From contig JAAZVJ010000024.1 in the NCBI GenBank assembly GCA_018623675.1, positions 1 to 9,738 on the forward strand: 9,738 nucleotides of DNA, written 5' to 3'. Shown piece by piece: positions 1-7,844 of this stretch (position 1 is its first letter; the number at the start of each line of letters is the position of its first letter). The notes beneath the pieces were generated by a model. It made no database searches, was not told where the DNA came from, and was given only the letters and a program-made list of their open reading frames with translations. The translations under genes and the position numbers were made by a program. The DNA is from Synechococcus sp. HW_metabat.54. GTDB taxonomy: Bacteria > Cyanobacteriota > Cyanobacteriia > PCC-6307 > Cyanobiaceae.

Positions 1-1
1 C

Positions 2-193
2 AGCTTGGTCATCGGCTTGAGCTTTGCGCTCCTCTCGGCAGGGCTGGTGTTTTCGTCCGCCGCTGAAGCAGGTGATGGCTGTGGTCGCGGCTGGAAGTAC
101 AGCCGTTACTGGGGACGCTGCGTGCCTCAATCGAAGGTTTACTCGGCACCCTCACTGTTCCGTCGTTTCCAGCAGAAACAACGACGTCGCTAG
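2..193 (+). CDS. small secreted basic two-cysteine protein, 5'-partial
   Basis: Open frame that enters from the left edge and stops at TAG 191-193. The visible part begins with a hydrophobic segment ending in Ala-Glu-Ala, which looks like the core and cleavage site of a signal peptide. The predicted mature part is only about 40 residues: a Gly/Trp/Tyr-rich stretch with two cysteines 13 residues apart (GDGCGRGW ... WGRCVPQ), then a strongly basic tail ending RRFQQKQRRR. A TTG at 5-7 could serve as a start, but that product would lack the usual positively charged n-region, so the true start is probably outside the window. Secretion and a possible disulfide are inferences. I do not recognise the family firmly; short secreted proteins of this look are my impression of marine Synechococcus genomes. 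It converges on the microprotein ending at 225, with a 31-nt gap and no obvious terminator. Confidence 0.6.
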   Translation, partial: SLVIGLSFALLSAGLVFSSAAEAGDGCGRGWKYSRYWGRCVPQSKVYSAPSLFRRFQQKQRRR

Positions 194-224
194 GACAGCA
201 GTCATTACGCGGAGCGCAAGCGAC

Positions 225-338
225 TCAAGACTTTCGGTTGTTCGTGGCTGCAACGCTCGACAACATCCAGGCGCCAAGGGTGGTGAATGCGGCACCAAAC
301 GCAAGGAAGGCGAACAGCTTTGTCTCCAGAGGTGACAT
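225..338 (-). CDS. 37-aa single-helix membrane microprotein, hypothetical
   Basis: Starts at ATG (complement of 336-338) and ends at TGA (complement of 225-227). It has a short polar N-terminus (MSPLETK), one hydrophobic helix at about residues 8-31 rich in Phe, Ala and Leu, and a short polar basic tail (NNRKS). The frame stays open upstream to 473, but that extension overlaps the zinc-ribbon gene and is Arg/Pro-rich, so the ATG at 338 is preferred. The Shine-Dalgarno is weak (GGGA a few bases upstream). It lies 10 nt behind the stop of the zinc-ribbon gene on the same strand, which suggests co-transcription and possibly re-initiation. The size resembles small photosynthetic-complex subunits, but it does not match the Psb, Psa, Pet or Ndh small subunits I know. 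Function unknown. Confidence 0.5.
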   Translation of the reverse strand: MSPLETKLFAFLAFGAAFTTLGAWMLSSVAATNNRKS

Positions 339-348
339 CAATCCCAGC

Positions 349-669
349 TCAAACGATGGGCTCGCAACCACCTTGGCGTGTGCAGACCCCCAGCGTGGTT
401 TCCGTGGGCGGAACGGAACGTCGGGGAGGCTGAGGAACGAACAAGGACGGAAGCGAAAGAGCCGCGAGGGCACTACCCACCGTTAACAGCACCAGCATTG
501 GCAAGGGCCTCACCAGGGGCTGACGCTCCAACACGGTTCCGCATCGGGAGCAAATCGGGGTCGCTCCTTTCGGGGGCTTGAGCACGATCGCAGGACCGCA
601 ACAGCAATCAGGGCAGCGGTAGCGGGGCATGCCAATCAGGGTTTTGTGGATCGTAGGGGTGGTGGTCAC
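349..669 (-). CDS. zinc-ribbon, single-helix membrane protein, hypothetical (106 aa)
   Basis: GTG start at 669 is chosen because a perfect AGGAGGTG Shine-Dalgarno lies 6 nt upstream; an internal ATG at 630 would remove 13 residues and has no such site. Residues 19-43 form a four-cysteine zinc ribbon, Cys19-x2-Cys22 and Cys40-x2-Cys43, with two further cysteines at 23 and 24. Residues about 57-78 are one hydrophobic helix. The Pro/Arg-rich C-terminal tail (79-106) carries Cys96 and Cys102, which could form a disulfide if it faces the periplasm or lumen. A membrane-anchored zinc ribbon suggests a nucleic-acid or protein-binding adaptor, but no enzymatic domain is visible and I cannot assign a function. 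It is divergent from mfd with an 80-nt gap and leads the 37-aa microprotein by 10 nt. The coding call is well supported by the start signal and the ordered Cys pattern. Confidence 0.72.
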   Translation of the reverse strand: MTTTPTIHKTLIGMPRYRCPDCCCGPAIVLKPPKGATPICSRCGTVLERQPLVRPLPMLVLLTVGSALAALSLPSLFVPQPPRRSVPPTETTLGVCTRQGGCEPIV

Positions 670-675
670 GGCGTC

Positions 676-683
676 CACCTCCT
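676..683 (-). promoter_or_regulatory. strong Shine-Dalgarno of the zinc-ribbon gene
   Basis: On the minus strand this reads AGGAGGTG, a full match to the 16S anti-Shine-Dalgarno, 6 nt before the GTG at 669. Most other genes in this window have weak or no such site, so it stands out. It decides for GTG 669 over ATG 630 and over the longer open frame to 735. Confidence 0.75.
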
Positions 684-689
684 CAGCTG

Positions 690-727
690 TTTGATCACGA
701 ACGTGGCAACCGCTTGCGAGGATCAAA
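690..727. repeat. inverted repeat TTTGATC / GATCAAA between divergent genes
   Basis: Perfect 7-bp inverted repeat: TTTGATC at 690-696 and GATCAAA at 721-727, separated by 24 nt. It fills the gap between the zinc-ribbon gene (start 669) and mfd (start 750). The half-sites are 31 bp apart from start to start, close to three helical turns, so it could be an operator with half-sites on one DNA face. A 7-bp match within an 80-nt gap can also arise by chance. No known regulator motif is recognised. Confidence 0.3.
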
Positions 728-749
728 GGCTGCAATCCATTGCTCCTCC

Positions 750-3700
750 ATGCCCCTCAGCTCCCTGGTGCGCCTGCTGCAGACCTCGGCGTTGACAGGT
801 GAATTGCTGGAGCGCAGCCAGCGCGCCGATCGCTTGCTGCTGCGAGGCGCCAACAGGGCTGCCCGCGCCTTGGTGGCCAGTGCCATGGCAAAGCGTGGGC
901 AGCAGTCGCTGTTGGTGGTGGTTCCCACCCTGGAAGAGGCAGGCCGCTGGACCGCCTTACTGGAACTGATGGGGTGGCGCTCCACCCAGCTGTATCCCAC
1001 CAGTGAAGGGTCGCCCTACGAACCCTTTGACCCCACCACAGAAATCACCTGGGGCCAACTGCAGGTGCTCAGCGAGCTGCAGGACGCAGACAGCGCTGAA
1101 GGCCTGGCGATTGTGGCCACCGAACGGTGCCTTCAACCCCACCTTCCACCGCCGCAAGCACTGGCCGAACGGTGCCGCACCCTGCGAAAGGGAGACAGCG
1201 TTGATCTCGAAGATCTGGCCCACAGCCTCAGCCAGCTCGGCTACGAACGGGTGTCCAGCATCGACCAGGAAGGCACCTGGAGCCGACGTGGCGACATCGT
1301 GGACGTGTTTCCCGTCAGTAGTGAACTTCCAGTGCGACTGGAGTTCTTTGGAGACGAACTCGACAAGCTGCGGGAATTTGATCCGGCCAGCCAGCGGTCC
1401 CTCGACCCTGTGGAGCAGCTGCGGCTGACGCCCACCGGCTTCAGCCCGCTGATCGCGGAACAACTGCGTGAGGCGATGCCGGATGGACTGGATCAGATGC
1501 TGTCCGAGGAACAGCTGAACGCCCTGCTCGAAGGCCAAACGCCGGAAGGCATGCGCCGGCTCATGGGCTTGGCCTGGGATCAGCCGGCATCGTTGCTGGA
1601 TTACCTGCCCGACACCTGTTGTGTCGCCATTGATGAGCGCCGTCACGGACAAGCCCACGGCCAACAGTGGCTCGACCATGCCGAGGAGCACCACAGCGAA
1701 ATGGCAATTGCTGTGCCTGCCCTCCATCGGCCGATTGCAGAAGCCATGGCCCTCGCGGAAGCCTTTTCAGGCTTTGATCTCGCGGAACTGCAGGAAAGCG
1801 ACGACCACACCAATGCCTTCGACCTCGCGAGCCGCCCTGTGCCTGCCTACCCGAATCAGTTCGGAAAGCTGGGCGAAATCATCAAAGAATTCCAGCGCGA
1901 TCGTCAGGCGGTGTGGCTGTTGTCGGCGCAGCCCAGCCGCGCCGTTGCCCTTCTCGAGGAACACGACTGCATCAGTCGCTTCGTTCCCAACGCGGCCGAC
2001 CATCAGGCCATCGATCGACTGATCGAGCAAACGACCCCTGTGGCCCTCAAAACCAAAGGCACAGCGGAACTCGAAGGACTTCAATTACCGGCCTGGCGGG
2101 TGGTGCTGATCACCGACCGGGAATTCTTCGGACAACAGAACCTCACCAGCACCGGCTACGTGCGTCGACGGCGCAAAGCGGCAAGTCGCACGGTTGATCC
2201 CAACAAGATGCAGCCCGGTGATTTTGTGGTGCACAGAAACCACGGCATCGGCAGGTTCCAAAAACTGGAGAAACTCGCCATCAGCGGCGAAGTGCGCGAC
2301 TACCTCGTGGTGCAGTACGCCGACGGAATCCTCAGGGTGGCCGCGGACCAACTGGGCAGTCTTGGCCGCTATCGCGCCAACAGCGACAGTCCGCCCCAGC
2401 TCAGCAAGATGGGCGGCTCCGCCTGGGTGAAGGCGAAAGAGAGGGCGAGCAAGGCTGTTCGAAAAGTGGCGCTCGATCTGGTGAAGCTCTATGCCGAGCG
2501 TCATCAAGCACCGGGTTTTGCCTTCCCCATTGATGGGCCGTGGCAGAACGAACTTGAGGATTCCTTCCCGTACGAGCCAACCCCGGATCAGCTCAAGGCC
2601 ACGGCCGAAGTGAAGCGGGACATGGAGAAGTCGCAGCCGATGGACCGCCTGGTGTGCGGGGATGTGGGCTTCGGAAAAACCGAAGTGGCCATCCGCGCCA
2701 TCTTCAAGGCGATTACAGCCGGCAAACAGGTGGCCATGCTGGCGCCCACCACCGTGCTGGCTCAGCAGCACTGGCGCACCTTGTCGGAGCGTTTCGCGCC
2801 TTATCCGATCAAAGTGGCACTCCTCAATCGCTTCCGCACGGCCGGAGAGCGGAAAACCATTCTTGAGGGGTTGAAAAAGGGCACGATCGACGCAGTTGTC
2901 GGGACCCATCAACTGCTCAGCAAAAGCACCGCCTTCGACAAACTCGGATTGTTGGTGGTTGATGAAGAGCAGCGCTTCGGGGTCAACCAGAAGGAAAAGA
3001 TCAAATCCCTGCGCAAAGACGTTGACGTGCTCACGCTTTCGGCAACGCCAATCCCCCGCACCCTCTACATGAGCCTCTCAGGCGTGCGGGAGATGAGCCT
3101 GATCACCACGCCACCTCCGTTGCGGCGACCGATCAAAACCCACTTGGCTGCCCTTGATGATGAGGCAGTGCGCAGTGCCATCCGCCAGGAACTCGACCGC
3201 GGTGGCCAGGTGTTTTACGTCGTGCCGCGGGTGGAGGGCATTGAGGAGGTGGCAGGCAAGCTTCGCGCCATGCTTCCCAATCTGAAATTGCTGGTGGCCC
3301 ACGGCCAGATGGCCGAGGGCGAATTGGAGAGCGCCATGGTGGCCTTCAACGGAGGCGAAGCCGACGTGATGCTCTGCACCACCATCGTGGAAAGCGGTCT
3401 CGACATTCCCAGGGTCAACACGATCCTGATCGAAGACGCTCACCGCTTCGGTCTCGCCCAGCTCTATCAACTACGAGGCCGTGTGGGCCGAAGTGGCATC
3501 CAGGCCCACGCGTGGCTGTTCTATCCCGGCGATGCTTCCCTCAGCGACGCAGCCCGGCAACGTTTGCGGGCGATTCAAGAATTTGCCCAACTTGGCAGCG
3601 GTTATCAGCTGGCCATGCGTGACATGGAAATTCGTGGCGTGGGCAATCTCTTGGGGGTTGAGCAAAGCGGCCAGATGGAGGCCATCGGCTTCGATCTGTA

Positions 3701-4292
3701 CATGGAGATGCTCCAGGAATCTCTGGCGGAGATTCAGGGTCAAGACATCCCCGCGGTCGACGACACCCAGGTGGATCTGCAGGTCACGGCCTTCATCCCT
3801 GCCGACTGGATCACAGACGCAGACGAAAAGATGGGGGCCTACCGCGCAGCAGCGGAATGCCAAAGCTCCGAATCGCTGGTGGAGCTGGCCGCTGGCTGGG
3901 CAGACCGCTATGGCGCCTTGCCGGGGCCTGTGCAATCGCTGCTGCAGTTGATGGAACTGAAGCTGCTCGCCAAGCGGTGCGGGTTCTCACGCATCCGCCC
4001 AGAAAAACCCAACATTGCCCTGGAAACACCGATGGAAGAGCCCGCTTTCCGCTTGCTGCGCCAAGGGCTACCCCAACACCTGCATGGCCGTCTTGTGTTC
4101 CAAGCAGGGAGCGGCAGCACCGCCAAAGTCTTGGCCAGGGGCCTCGGTGTTCTGCCCATGGAGAAGCAGCTGGAGGAGCTGAAGACCTGGCTGAATCAAA
4201 TGGCCTCGCAAATTCCGGGCGCCGACGGCCTCACCGATGAGCAACGCAGTGATGCTGAGAAACGCCGCAACGAGGAGGTTCTCAGCGTTTAA
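750..4292 (+). CDS. mfd: transcription-repair coupling factor Mfd
   Basis: Mfd recognises RNA polymerase stalled at DNA damage, pushes it off with an ATP-driven translocase, and recruits UvrA for nucleotide excision repair. The 1180-aa product matches the usual family length (about 1150-1190). Domains in order: UvrB-like N-terminal region including RGDIVDVFP at 180-188; CarD-like RNA-polymerase interaction domain at about 487-545 ([16 protein letters not shown]); superfamily 2 translocase with Walker A GDVGFGKT at 637-644, DEEQ box at 738-741, motif III SAT at 764-766 and motif [10 protein letters not shown] at 907-914; C-terminal autoinhibitory TRCF domain from about 1010. All key motifs are intact and there is no frameshift. 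The frame opens at TTG 714, but ATG 750 begins the expected [11 protein letters not shown]-terminus; no clear Shine-Dalgarno supports either. It is the only large plus-strand gene in the left half and may read on into the 54-aa gene 73 nt downstream. Confidence 0.97.
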   Translation: MPLSSLVRLLQTSALTGELLERSQRADRLLLRGANRAARALVASAMAKRGQQSLLVVVPTLEEAGRWTALLELMGWRSTQLYPTSEGSPYEPFDPTTEITWGQLQVLSELQDADSAEGLAIVATERCLQPHLPPPQALAERCRTLRKGDSVDLEDLAHSLSQLGYERVSSIDQEGTWSRRGDIVDVFPVSSELPVRLEFFGDELDKLREFDPASQRSLDPVEQLRLTPTGFSPLIAEQLREAMPDGLDQMLSEEQLNALLEGQTPEGMRRLMGLAWDQPASLLDYLPDTCCVAIDERRHGQAHGQQWLDHAEEHHSEMAIAVPALHRPIAEAMALAEAFSGFDLAELQESDDHTNAFDLASRPVPAYPNQFGKLGEIIKEFQRDRQAVWLLSAQPSRAVALLEEHDCISRFVPNAADHQAIDRLIEQTTPVALKTKGTAELEGLQLPAWRVVLITDREFFGQQNLTSTGYVRRRRKAASRTVDPNKMQPGDFVVHRNHGIGRFQKLEKLAISGEVRDYLVVQYADGILRVAADQLGSLGRYRANSDSPPQLSKMGGSAWVKAKERASKAVRKVALDLVKLYAERHQAPGFAFPIDGPWQNELEDSFPYEPTPDQLKATAEVKRDMEKSQPMDRLVCGDVGFGKTEVAIRAIFKAITAGKQVAMLAPTTVLAQQHWRTLSERFAPYPIKVALLNRFRTAGERKTILEGLKKGTIDAVVGTHQLLSKSTAFDKLGLLVVDEEQRFGVNQKEKIKSLRKDVDVLTLSATPIPRTLYMSLSGVREMSLITTPPPLRRPIKTHLAALDDEAVRSAIRQELDRGGQVFYVVPRVEGIEEVAGKLRAMLPNLKLLVAHGQMAEGELESAMVAFNGGEADVMLCTTIVESGLDIPRVNTILIEDAHRFGLAQLYQLRGRVGRSGIQAHAWLFYPGDASLSDAARQRLRAIQEFAQLGSGYQLAMRDMEIRGVGNLLGVEQSGQMEAIGFDLYMEMLQESLAEIQGQDIPAVDDTQVDLQVTAFIPADWITDADEKMGAYRAAAECQSSESLVELAAGWADRYGALPGPVQSLLQLMELKLLAKRCGFSRIRPEKPNIALETPMEEPAFRLLRQGLPQHLHGRLVFQAGSGSTAKVLARGLGVLPMEKQLEELKTWLNQMASQIPGADGLTDEQRSDAEKRRNEEVLSV

Positions 4293-4336
4293 GCCCGCAA
4301 AGATGAGAACAATCTCCACAGTCCGCAATTGTTCGT

Positions 4337-4342
4337 TACAGT
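4337..4342 (+). promoter_or_regulatory. possible -10 element before the 54-aa membrane protein gene
   Basis: TACAGT, preceded by GT, lies 23 nt upstream of the TTG start and matches four of six positions of the TATAAT consensus. No convincing -35 is present at the right distance, which is common for weak or cyanobacterial promoters. The 73-nt gap after mfd leaves room for a separate promoter. This is a weak pattern call. Confidence 0.22.
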
Positions 4343-4354
4343 GGCAGCAGTACC

Positions 4355-4358
4355 GGAG
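4355..4358 (+). promoter_or_regulatory. Shine-Dalgarno supporting a TTG start at 4366
   Basis: GGAG followed by a 7-nt spacer before TTG 4366-4368. It supports that rare start over upstream in-frame starts that overlap the mfd 3' end. The GGAG sits partly in the loop of a possible 4-bp hairpin (GTAC 4350-4353 with GTAC 4358-4361), which is too short to weigh much. Confidence 0.45.
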
Positions 4359-4365
4359 TACGTCC

Positions 4366-4530
4366 TTGGGCGAGTTCATCGATCCGATCACGTCTTCAGC
4401 ATCCCTGGGCCTCTACGGCAGCCTTGTGGGAGCCGCTGCACTCGGCATGTTTGCCATCTGGCAGAGCGATTCGGAAAACGATGACGACGACTCCACCCCA
4501 GGCGGTGGTTTGATGCAACCGATCGCCTGA
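4366..4530 (+). CDS. 54-aa membrane protein with acidic tail, hypothetical
   Basis: TTG start, preceded by a well-spaced GGAG; stop TGA at 4528-4530. The product begins (M)GEFIDPITSSASLG, has one hydrophobic helix of about 18-20 residues (LYGSLVGAAALGMFAIW), then a strongly acidic stretch (DSENDDDD) and a Gly-rich end (GGGLMQPIA). The open frame reaches back to 4237 inside mfd, but that part is basic, unlike the rest, and just reflects another reading of mfd. I do not recognise a named family. The length, single helix and charged tail suggest a small membrane-complex accessory or anchor protein; this is inference. It follows mfd by 73 nt on the same strand and ends 15 nt before a strong terminator, so it is the last gene of that unit or its own unit. 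An alternative is a start further upstream, which would lengthen the N-terminus. Confidence 0.62.
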   Translation: MGEFIDPITSSASLGLYGSLVGAAALGMFAIWQSDSENDDDDSTPGGGLMQPIA

Positions 4531-4545
4531 TTCCTCCTCGCATCA

Positions 4546-4584
4546 AAAAAAGCCCGAGGGTTCAGTGGACCTTCGGGCTTTTTT
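4546..4584. terminator. bidirectional intrinsic terminator
   Basis: A 15-bp stem joins 4546-4560 to 4570-4584 with a 9-nt loop: an A-tract, GCCCGA, then GGG on the left, pairing with CCTTCGGGC and a T-tract on the right, with one G-T wobble. Read on the plus strand it ends in six T and stops transcripts from mfd and the 54-aa gene. Read on the minus strand it ends in seven T and stops the protease operon. It lies between convergent genes ending at 4530 and 4617, as expected for a shared terminator. Confidence 0.93.
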
Positions 4585-4616
4585 GTGTTCAAAACTCAGA
4601 AAGCAAACCCTGCCGA

Positions 4617-5969
4617 TTAACCAGCTCTGCGAAAAGCAGATTCAACGTTGCTGCTGCCGGGTCGGTAGGTCTGGGTTGCATTCGAGGCTTTCAAGGCCTG
4701 CAAAAGGGTTAATTCAGCTTGCCTGTACTGACTGTCTTTTTTGGTTCCGAGATCCTCCAGGCTGAGGGCCTTGATCTCGGCCTCGGTCATCTTCACTGAC
4801 ACATCGGGCTGGATGCCGTTTTTGTGAATGTCCGTGCCTTTCGGTGTGAGGTACTTGGCAATGGTCACCGTTAATCCAGACCCATCCGCCAAACCCCGAA
4901 CCGATTGCACCAGCCCTTTGCCAAAGGTTTTCTGTCCAACCAACTTGGCGCGATCGTTGTCTTGTAGAGCGCCGGAAAGAATCTCACTGGCACTCGCTGA
5001 ACCCTCATTCACCAGCACCACAACGGGCCGTTGGGTGAGAGCCGACCCTGTCGCACGGCGCACATCCTGAATGCCATTGCGGGTTTTGGTGCTGACAATC
5101 GTGCCCTCATCCATCCACTGGCGGGCGATATCCACACTGGCCTCTAAAAGACCACCCGGATTGCTGCGCAGGTCCAACACATAACCGTTCGCCCCATCCG
5201 CTTCCAGCTTGCGAATCGCGGCCCGCATTTCTTTTGCGGCATTGGCGTTGAATTGCTTGAGGCGGATGTAACCCACCTTCTCTCCACCAGCGGTGGTGTT
5301 GAGCTGGCTATCCACGGCGTGGATTTCAATGCGGGCGCGCACAAGAGGCACAGAAATCACCTGCCCTTGCCTGCGCAATCCGAGAGTGACCTTCGTGCCT
5401 TCCTTACCACGAATCAACTTCACAGCGTCCTCGGTGGTCATGCCCTTCGTGGACTCCCCATCGATGGACACAATCACATCTTTGGGCTGCACGCCGGCCT
5501 TGGACGCAGGGGTTCCCTCAATGGGAGACACCACCACGATCTCTTTGGTTTGCTTATCGAGCGAGATTTGAATCCCGACCCCCATCAATTCACCGGAGGT
5601 CTCAATCTGCATCTCCTTGAATTGCTTTGGATCAAGGAAGCGCGTGTAGGGATCATCCAGACTGGCCAACATCCCACGGATGGCCTCATACGACTCTTCC
5701 GTGCCGGCATAGGGCTTGGCCAAAAGCGTTTTGCGCAGTGTTTTCCACGCTTTGGGGTCGTACTTACCTGTGGAATCCAGGTAATCGCGATAAACGATTT
5801 GCCAAACCTGATCAATCACTTCTTTGGGGCTGTCGGTGATGGACGACAAGCCACTGGAAGGCAAGCCAAGACCCGGTGCAGAAAAAGCCACAGCTGTGGC
5901 TAAACCACCGGCCCCCAGAACGACCAACCATGAGGAACGACTCGATGCGTTGGGCTTGAAGGCGGACAT
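4617..5969 (-). CDS. carboxyl-terminal processing protease, family S41 (CtpA/CtpB/CtpC group)
   Basis: Serine protease with a Ser/Lys dyad that trims or degrades proteins from the C-terminus in the periplasm or thylakoid lumen; in cyanobacteria CtpA of this group matures the D1 protein of photosystem II. The 450-aa product has an N-terminal signal or anchor (hydrophobic about 14-32), a helical N-domain, a PDZ domain at about 120-200 (GELMGVGIQI at its start), and the S41 catalytic core. The nucleophile is Ser326 in GSASASEI and the general base is Lys351 in TFGKG, 25 residues apart as in Tsp and D1 protease. Which cyanobacterial paralogue it is cannot be settled here; the DSPKEVIDQVWQIV opening looks more like CtpB or CtpC than CtpA to me, so no symbol is given. 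ATG start at 5969; no clear Shine-Dalgarno. It follows ispG by 37 nt on the same strand and is the last gene before the shared terminator. Confidence 0.93.
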   Translation of the reverse strand: MSAFKPNASSRSSWLVVLGAGGLATAVAFSAPGLGLPSSGLSSITDSPKEVIDQVWQIVYRDYLDSTGKYDPKAWKTLRKTLLAKPYAGTEESYEAIRGMLASLDDPYTRFLDPKQFKEMQIETSGELMGVGIQISLDKQTKEIVVVSPIEGTPASKAGVQPKDVIVSIDGESTKGMTTEDAVKLIRGKEGTKVTLGLRRQGQVISVPLVRARIEIHAVDSQLNTTAGGEKVGYIRLKQFNANAAKEMRAAIRKLEADGANGYVLDLRSNPGGLLEASVDIARQWMDEGTIVSTKTRNGIQDVRRATGSALTQRPVVVLVNEGSASASEILSGALQDNDRAKLVGQKTFGKGLVQSVRGLADGSGLTVTIAKYLTPKGTDIHKNGIQPDVSVKMTEAEIKALSLEDLGTKKDSQYRQAELTLLQALKASNATQTYRPGSSNVESAFRRAG

Positions 5970-6006
5970 ATCAACGGCTCAGGCCTGATTCTTCAGCCTA
6001 ACGACA

Positions 6007-7227
6007 TCAAGCAGGTTCAACCCAGCGTCCGTCGTCCTTGATCAGTTGAATTAAGGCAGCCACACCCTCCTCTTCCGGCACTTTGCGGATCTCGTCACGG
6101 CCGCGGTAGAGGGAGATCACGCCTGGGGTCTTACCCACGTAACCGTAGTCAGCATCGGCCATCTCACCGGGTCCATTCACGATGCAACCCATCACGGCGA
6201 TATCCAAACCGGTGAGATGGGCGGTGGCGTTGCGCACCTGATTCAGCACCTCCTCAAGATTAAACAAAGTGCGACCGCAGCTCGGGCAGGCCACGTATTC
6301 GACCATCGTCTTGCGCAAACCAAGCGCCTGAAGAATTGAAAAACACACGGGAATTTCCTTCTCAGGTGCTTCGGTCAACGACACCCGAATCGTGTCCCCC
6401 AAACCTTCAGCCAACAACGTGGCAATGCCAGCGGTGCTCTTGACTCTTCCGTAGTCACCATCCCCGGCCTCGGTCACACCAAGATGGAGGGGATAGTTGA
6501 AACCTTCGGCATCCAAGGTGTCCGCCATCAAGCGATAGGCCGCAAGCATCACAGGCGCGCGTGATGCCTTCATCGAGATCACGATGTTGTGGAAATCGAG
6601 TTCGTCGCAGATGCGCACGAATTCCATGGCCGACTCCACCATTCCCTTGGGAGTATCCCCATGGGTAAAGAGCATGCGCTCGGCCAAAGAGCCGTGGTTG
6701 ACACCGATGCGCAACGCCTTGTTTTCGGCCTTCAGCAATTCCACCAGGGGGCGGAAGTCGTCCTTGATCCGCTGCCCGATGGCATCAAATTCTTCTTTGG
6801 AGAAGTCTTGACGAGAGGGATCGGGTTTGTCGAACACGAACAAACCTGGATTGATCCGCACCTTGTCGACGTGCTTGGCGACCTCCAGGGCAATACGGAT
6901 CCCGTTGTGGTGCACGTCCGCCACCAAGGGAACCTTGCAACCTTGAGCCCGCAAGGTGGAGCGGATCTCACCCATGGCCTTGGCATGGGCCATGGAAGGC
7001 GTGGTGACACGCACGATTTCACAACCGGCATCCGCCAAGCGACGAATACCGGCTACGGCTGCAGCGATGTCGAGGGTGTCCTCGTTGATCATCGATTGCA
7101 CCGCCACGGGGTGATCACTGCCGATCGGCACCTCACCAACCATCACCGTGCGCGTCGCACGCCGGTGGATCTGGGTGTCGTAGCGACGGGAATCGGCGTT
7201 GATGGCAGTCACAGTGGTGGCGGTCAA
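6007..7227 (-). CDS. ispG: 4-hydroxy-3-methylbut-2-enyl diphosphate synthase (flavodoxin/ferredoxin), IspG/GcpE
   Basis: Converts 2-C-methyl-D-erythritol 2,4-cyclodiphosphate to HMBPP in the MEP pathway, which supplies isoprenoids for carotenoids, phytol and quinones. It is a cytoplasmic iron-sulfur enzyme; cyanobacterial forms take electrons from ferredoxin. The 406-aa product shows the N-terminal TIM-barrel part ([44 protein letters not shown]) and the C-terminal cluster domain with CPSCGR and [10 protein letters not shown], whose cysteines bind the [4Fe-4S] cluster. The start is taken as TTG 7227 because it overlaps the stop of the upstream glycosylase gene as TTGA, a translational-coupling arrangement; a GTG at 7212 would shorten it by five residues. 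Neither has a clear Shine-Dalgarno. It is co-directional with the glycosylase upstream and the S41 protease 37 nt downstream. Confidence 0.97.
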   Translation of the reverse strand: MTATTVTAINADSRRYDTQIHRRATRTVMVGEVPIGSDHPVAVQSMINEDTLDIAAAVAGIRRLADAGCEIVRVTTPSMAHAKAMGEIRSTLRAQGCKVPLVADVHHNGIRIALEVAKHVDKVRINPGLFVFDKPDPSRQDFSKEEFDAIGQRIKDDFRPLVELLKAENKALRIGVNHGSLAERMLFTHGDTPKGMVESAMEFVRICDELDFHNIVISMKASRAPVMLAAYRLMADTLDAEGFNYPLHLGVTEAGDGDYGRVKSTAGIATLLAEGLGDTIRVSLTEAPEKEIPVCFSILQALGLRKTMVEYVACPSCGRTLFNLEEVLNQVRNATAHLTGLDIAVMGCIVNGPGEMADADYGYVGKTPGVISLYRGRDEIRKVPEEEGVAALIQLIKDDGRWVEPA

Positions 7228-7844
7228 GAGGTCGGAGCGCCTGATGCCGGCTCACACTGGCACAGCCGATCCCGAACCTGTCGCAGATCCTCCAGGGTTA
7301 GGGACACTGGCTTGCCCGGATCACGGGAGGGGTTACGCAACAAATAGGAGGGGTGAAATATCGGCATCCAGCTGCGTCCGTCCTCTTCGATCCAGACTCC
7401 CCGCAAACTGCCCATGGCTTGCTTGGAGCCCAACATGGCCTTCACAGCAGTGGCGCCCACCAACACAACGAGCGGGGGATCAACAACCTCGATCTGCTTC
7501 TGGATCCAAGGCCGGCAAGCACGCAATTCGGCTGCCGTGGGCTTGCGGTTCTCAGGTGGCCGGCACTTGACCACATTGGTGATGAAGAGGTCGGTGTCTG
7601 GGTCGAGTCCGGCGCTGGTGAAAAGTCCATCCAACACGCGGCCTGATCGCCCCACAAACGGCAGGCCTTGCTCATCCTCACTGGCCCCTGGAGCTTCGCC
7701 AATCACCATCACCCGCGCAGCCGGGTTCCCACGGCTAATCACCACCCGTTGGCGTTGGGTGGCCAAACCACAGTTGGTGCAATCGGCGCAGGCGGCGAGC
7801 CAGGCCGTTTCAAAAGGCGTTGGCATGGGGATCGGCGAACTCAT
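7224..7844 (-). CDS. udg: uracil-DNA glycosylase, family 4 ([4Fe-4S] type)
   Basis: Removes uracil from DNA, produced by cytosine deamination or dUTP misincorporation, as the first step of base excision repair. The 206-aa product has the family-4 layout: [20 protein letters not shown] at 49-68 (uracil-binding and active-site motif) and HPSYLLR from His164 (second catalytic motif). Cluster cysteines Cys22-x2-Cys25, Cys94 and Cys110 are all present, and the Cys94-Cys110 spacing of 16 matches the structurally known family-4 enzyme. An extra Cys19 makes an unusual CxxCxxC run, and the C-terminus has CQC. The open frame extends 21 residues further, but ATG 7844 is chosen because it overlaps the stop of the VOC gene as ATGA and starts right before the conserved region. 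It is translationally linked on both sides: VOC upstream, ispG downstream. Confidence 0.93.
   Translation of the reverse strand: MSSPIPMPTPFETAWLAACADCTNCGLATQRQRVVISRGNPAARVMVIGEAPGASEDEQGLPFVGRSGRVLDGLFTSAGLDPDTDLFITNVVKCRPPENRKPTAAELRACRPWIQKQIEVVDPPLVVLVGATAVKAMLGSKQAMGSLRGVWIEEDGRSWMPIFHPSYLLRNPSRDPGKPVSLTLEDLRQVRDRLCQCEPASGAPTS

Noticed and set aside
194..224. Possible terminator between the convergent genes ending at 193 and 225
   Set aside because: Only short GC repeats are present (GCG ... CGC) without a stable stem or T-tract.
670..735. N-terminal extension of the zinc-ribbon gene to 735
   Set aside because: The perfect Shine-Dalgarno 6 nt before GTG 669 fixes the start; the extension would bury that site in coding sequence.
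957..1727. 256-aa minus-strand open frame inside mfd
   Set aside because: It is antisense to conserved UvrB-like coding sequence of mfd, has no start signal and no recognisable domain; long antisense frames are expected in GC-rich coding DNA.
2085..2912. 275-aa minus-strand open frame inside mfd
   Set aside because: Antisense to the CarD-like and translocase domains; composition (His/Gly/Arg-rich) is typical of a shadow frame.
4237..4365. Upstream extension of the 54-aa gene into the mfd 3' end
   Set aside because: The extension is basic and unlike the rest, and the TTG at 4366 has a well-placed GGAG.
5253..5903. 216-aa plus-strand open frame antisense to the S41 protease
   Set aside because: Overlaps the PDZ region of a clearly real gene on the opposite strand; no domain, no ribosome-binding site.
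6589..7347. 252-aa plus-strand open frame antisense to ispG and the glycosylase end
   Set aside because: Covers two well-supported genes; His/Gly-rich shadow composition and no recognisable motif.
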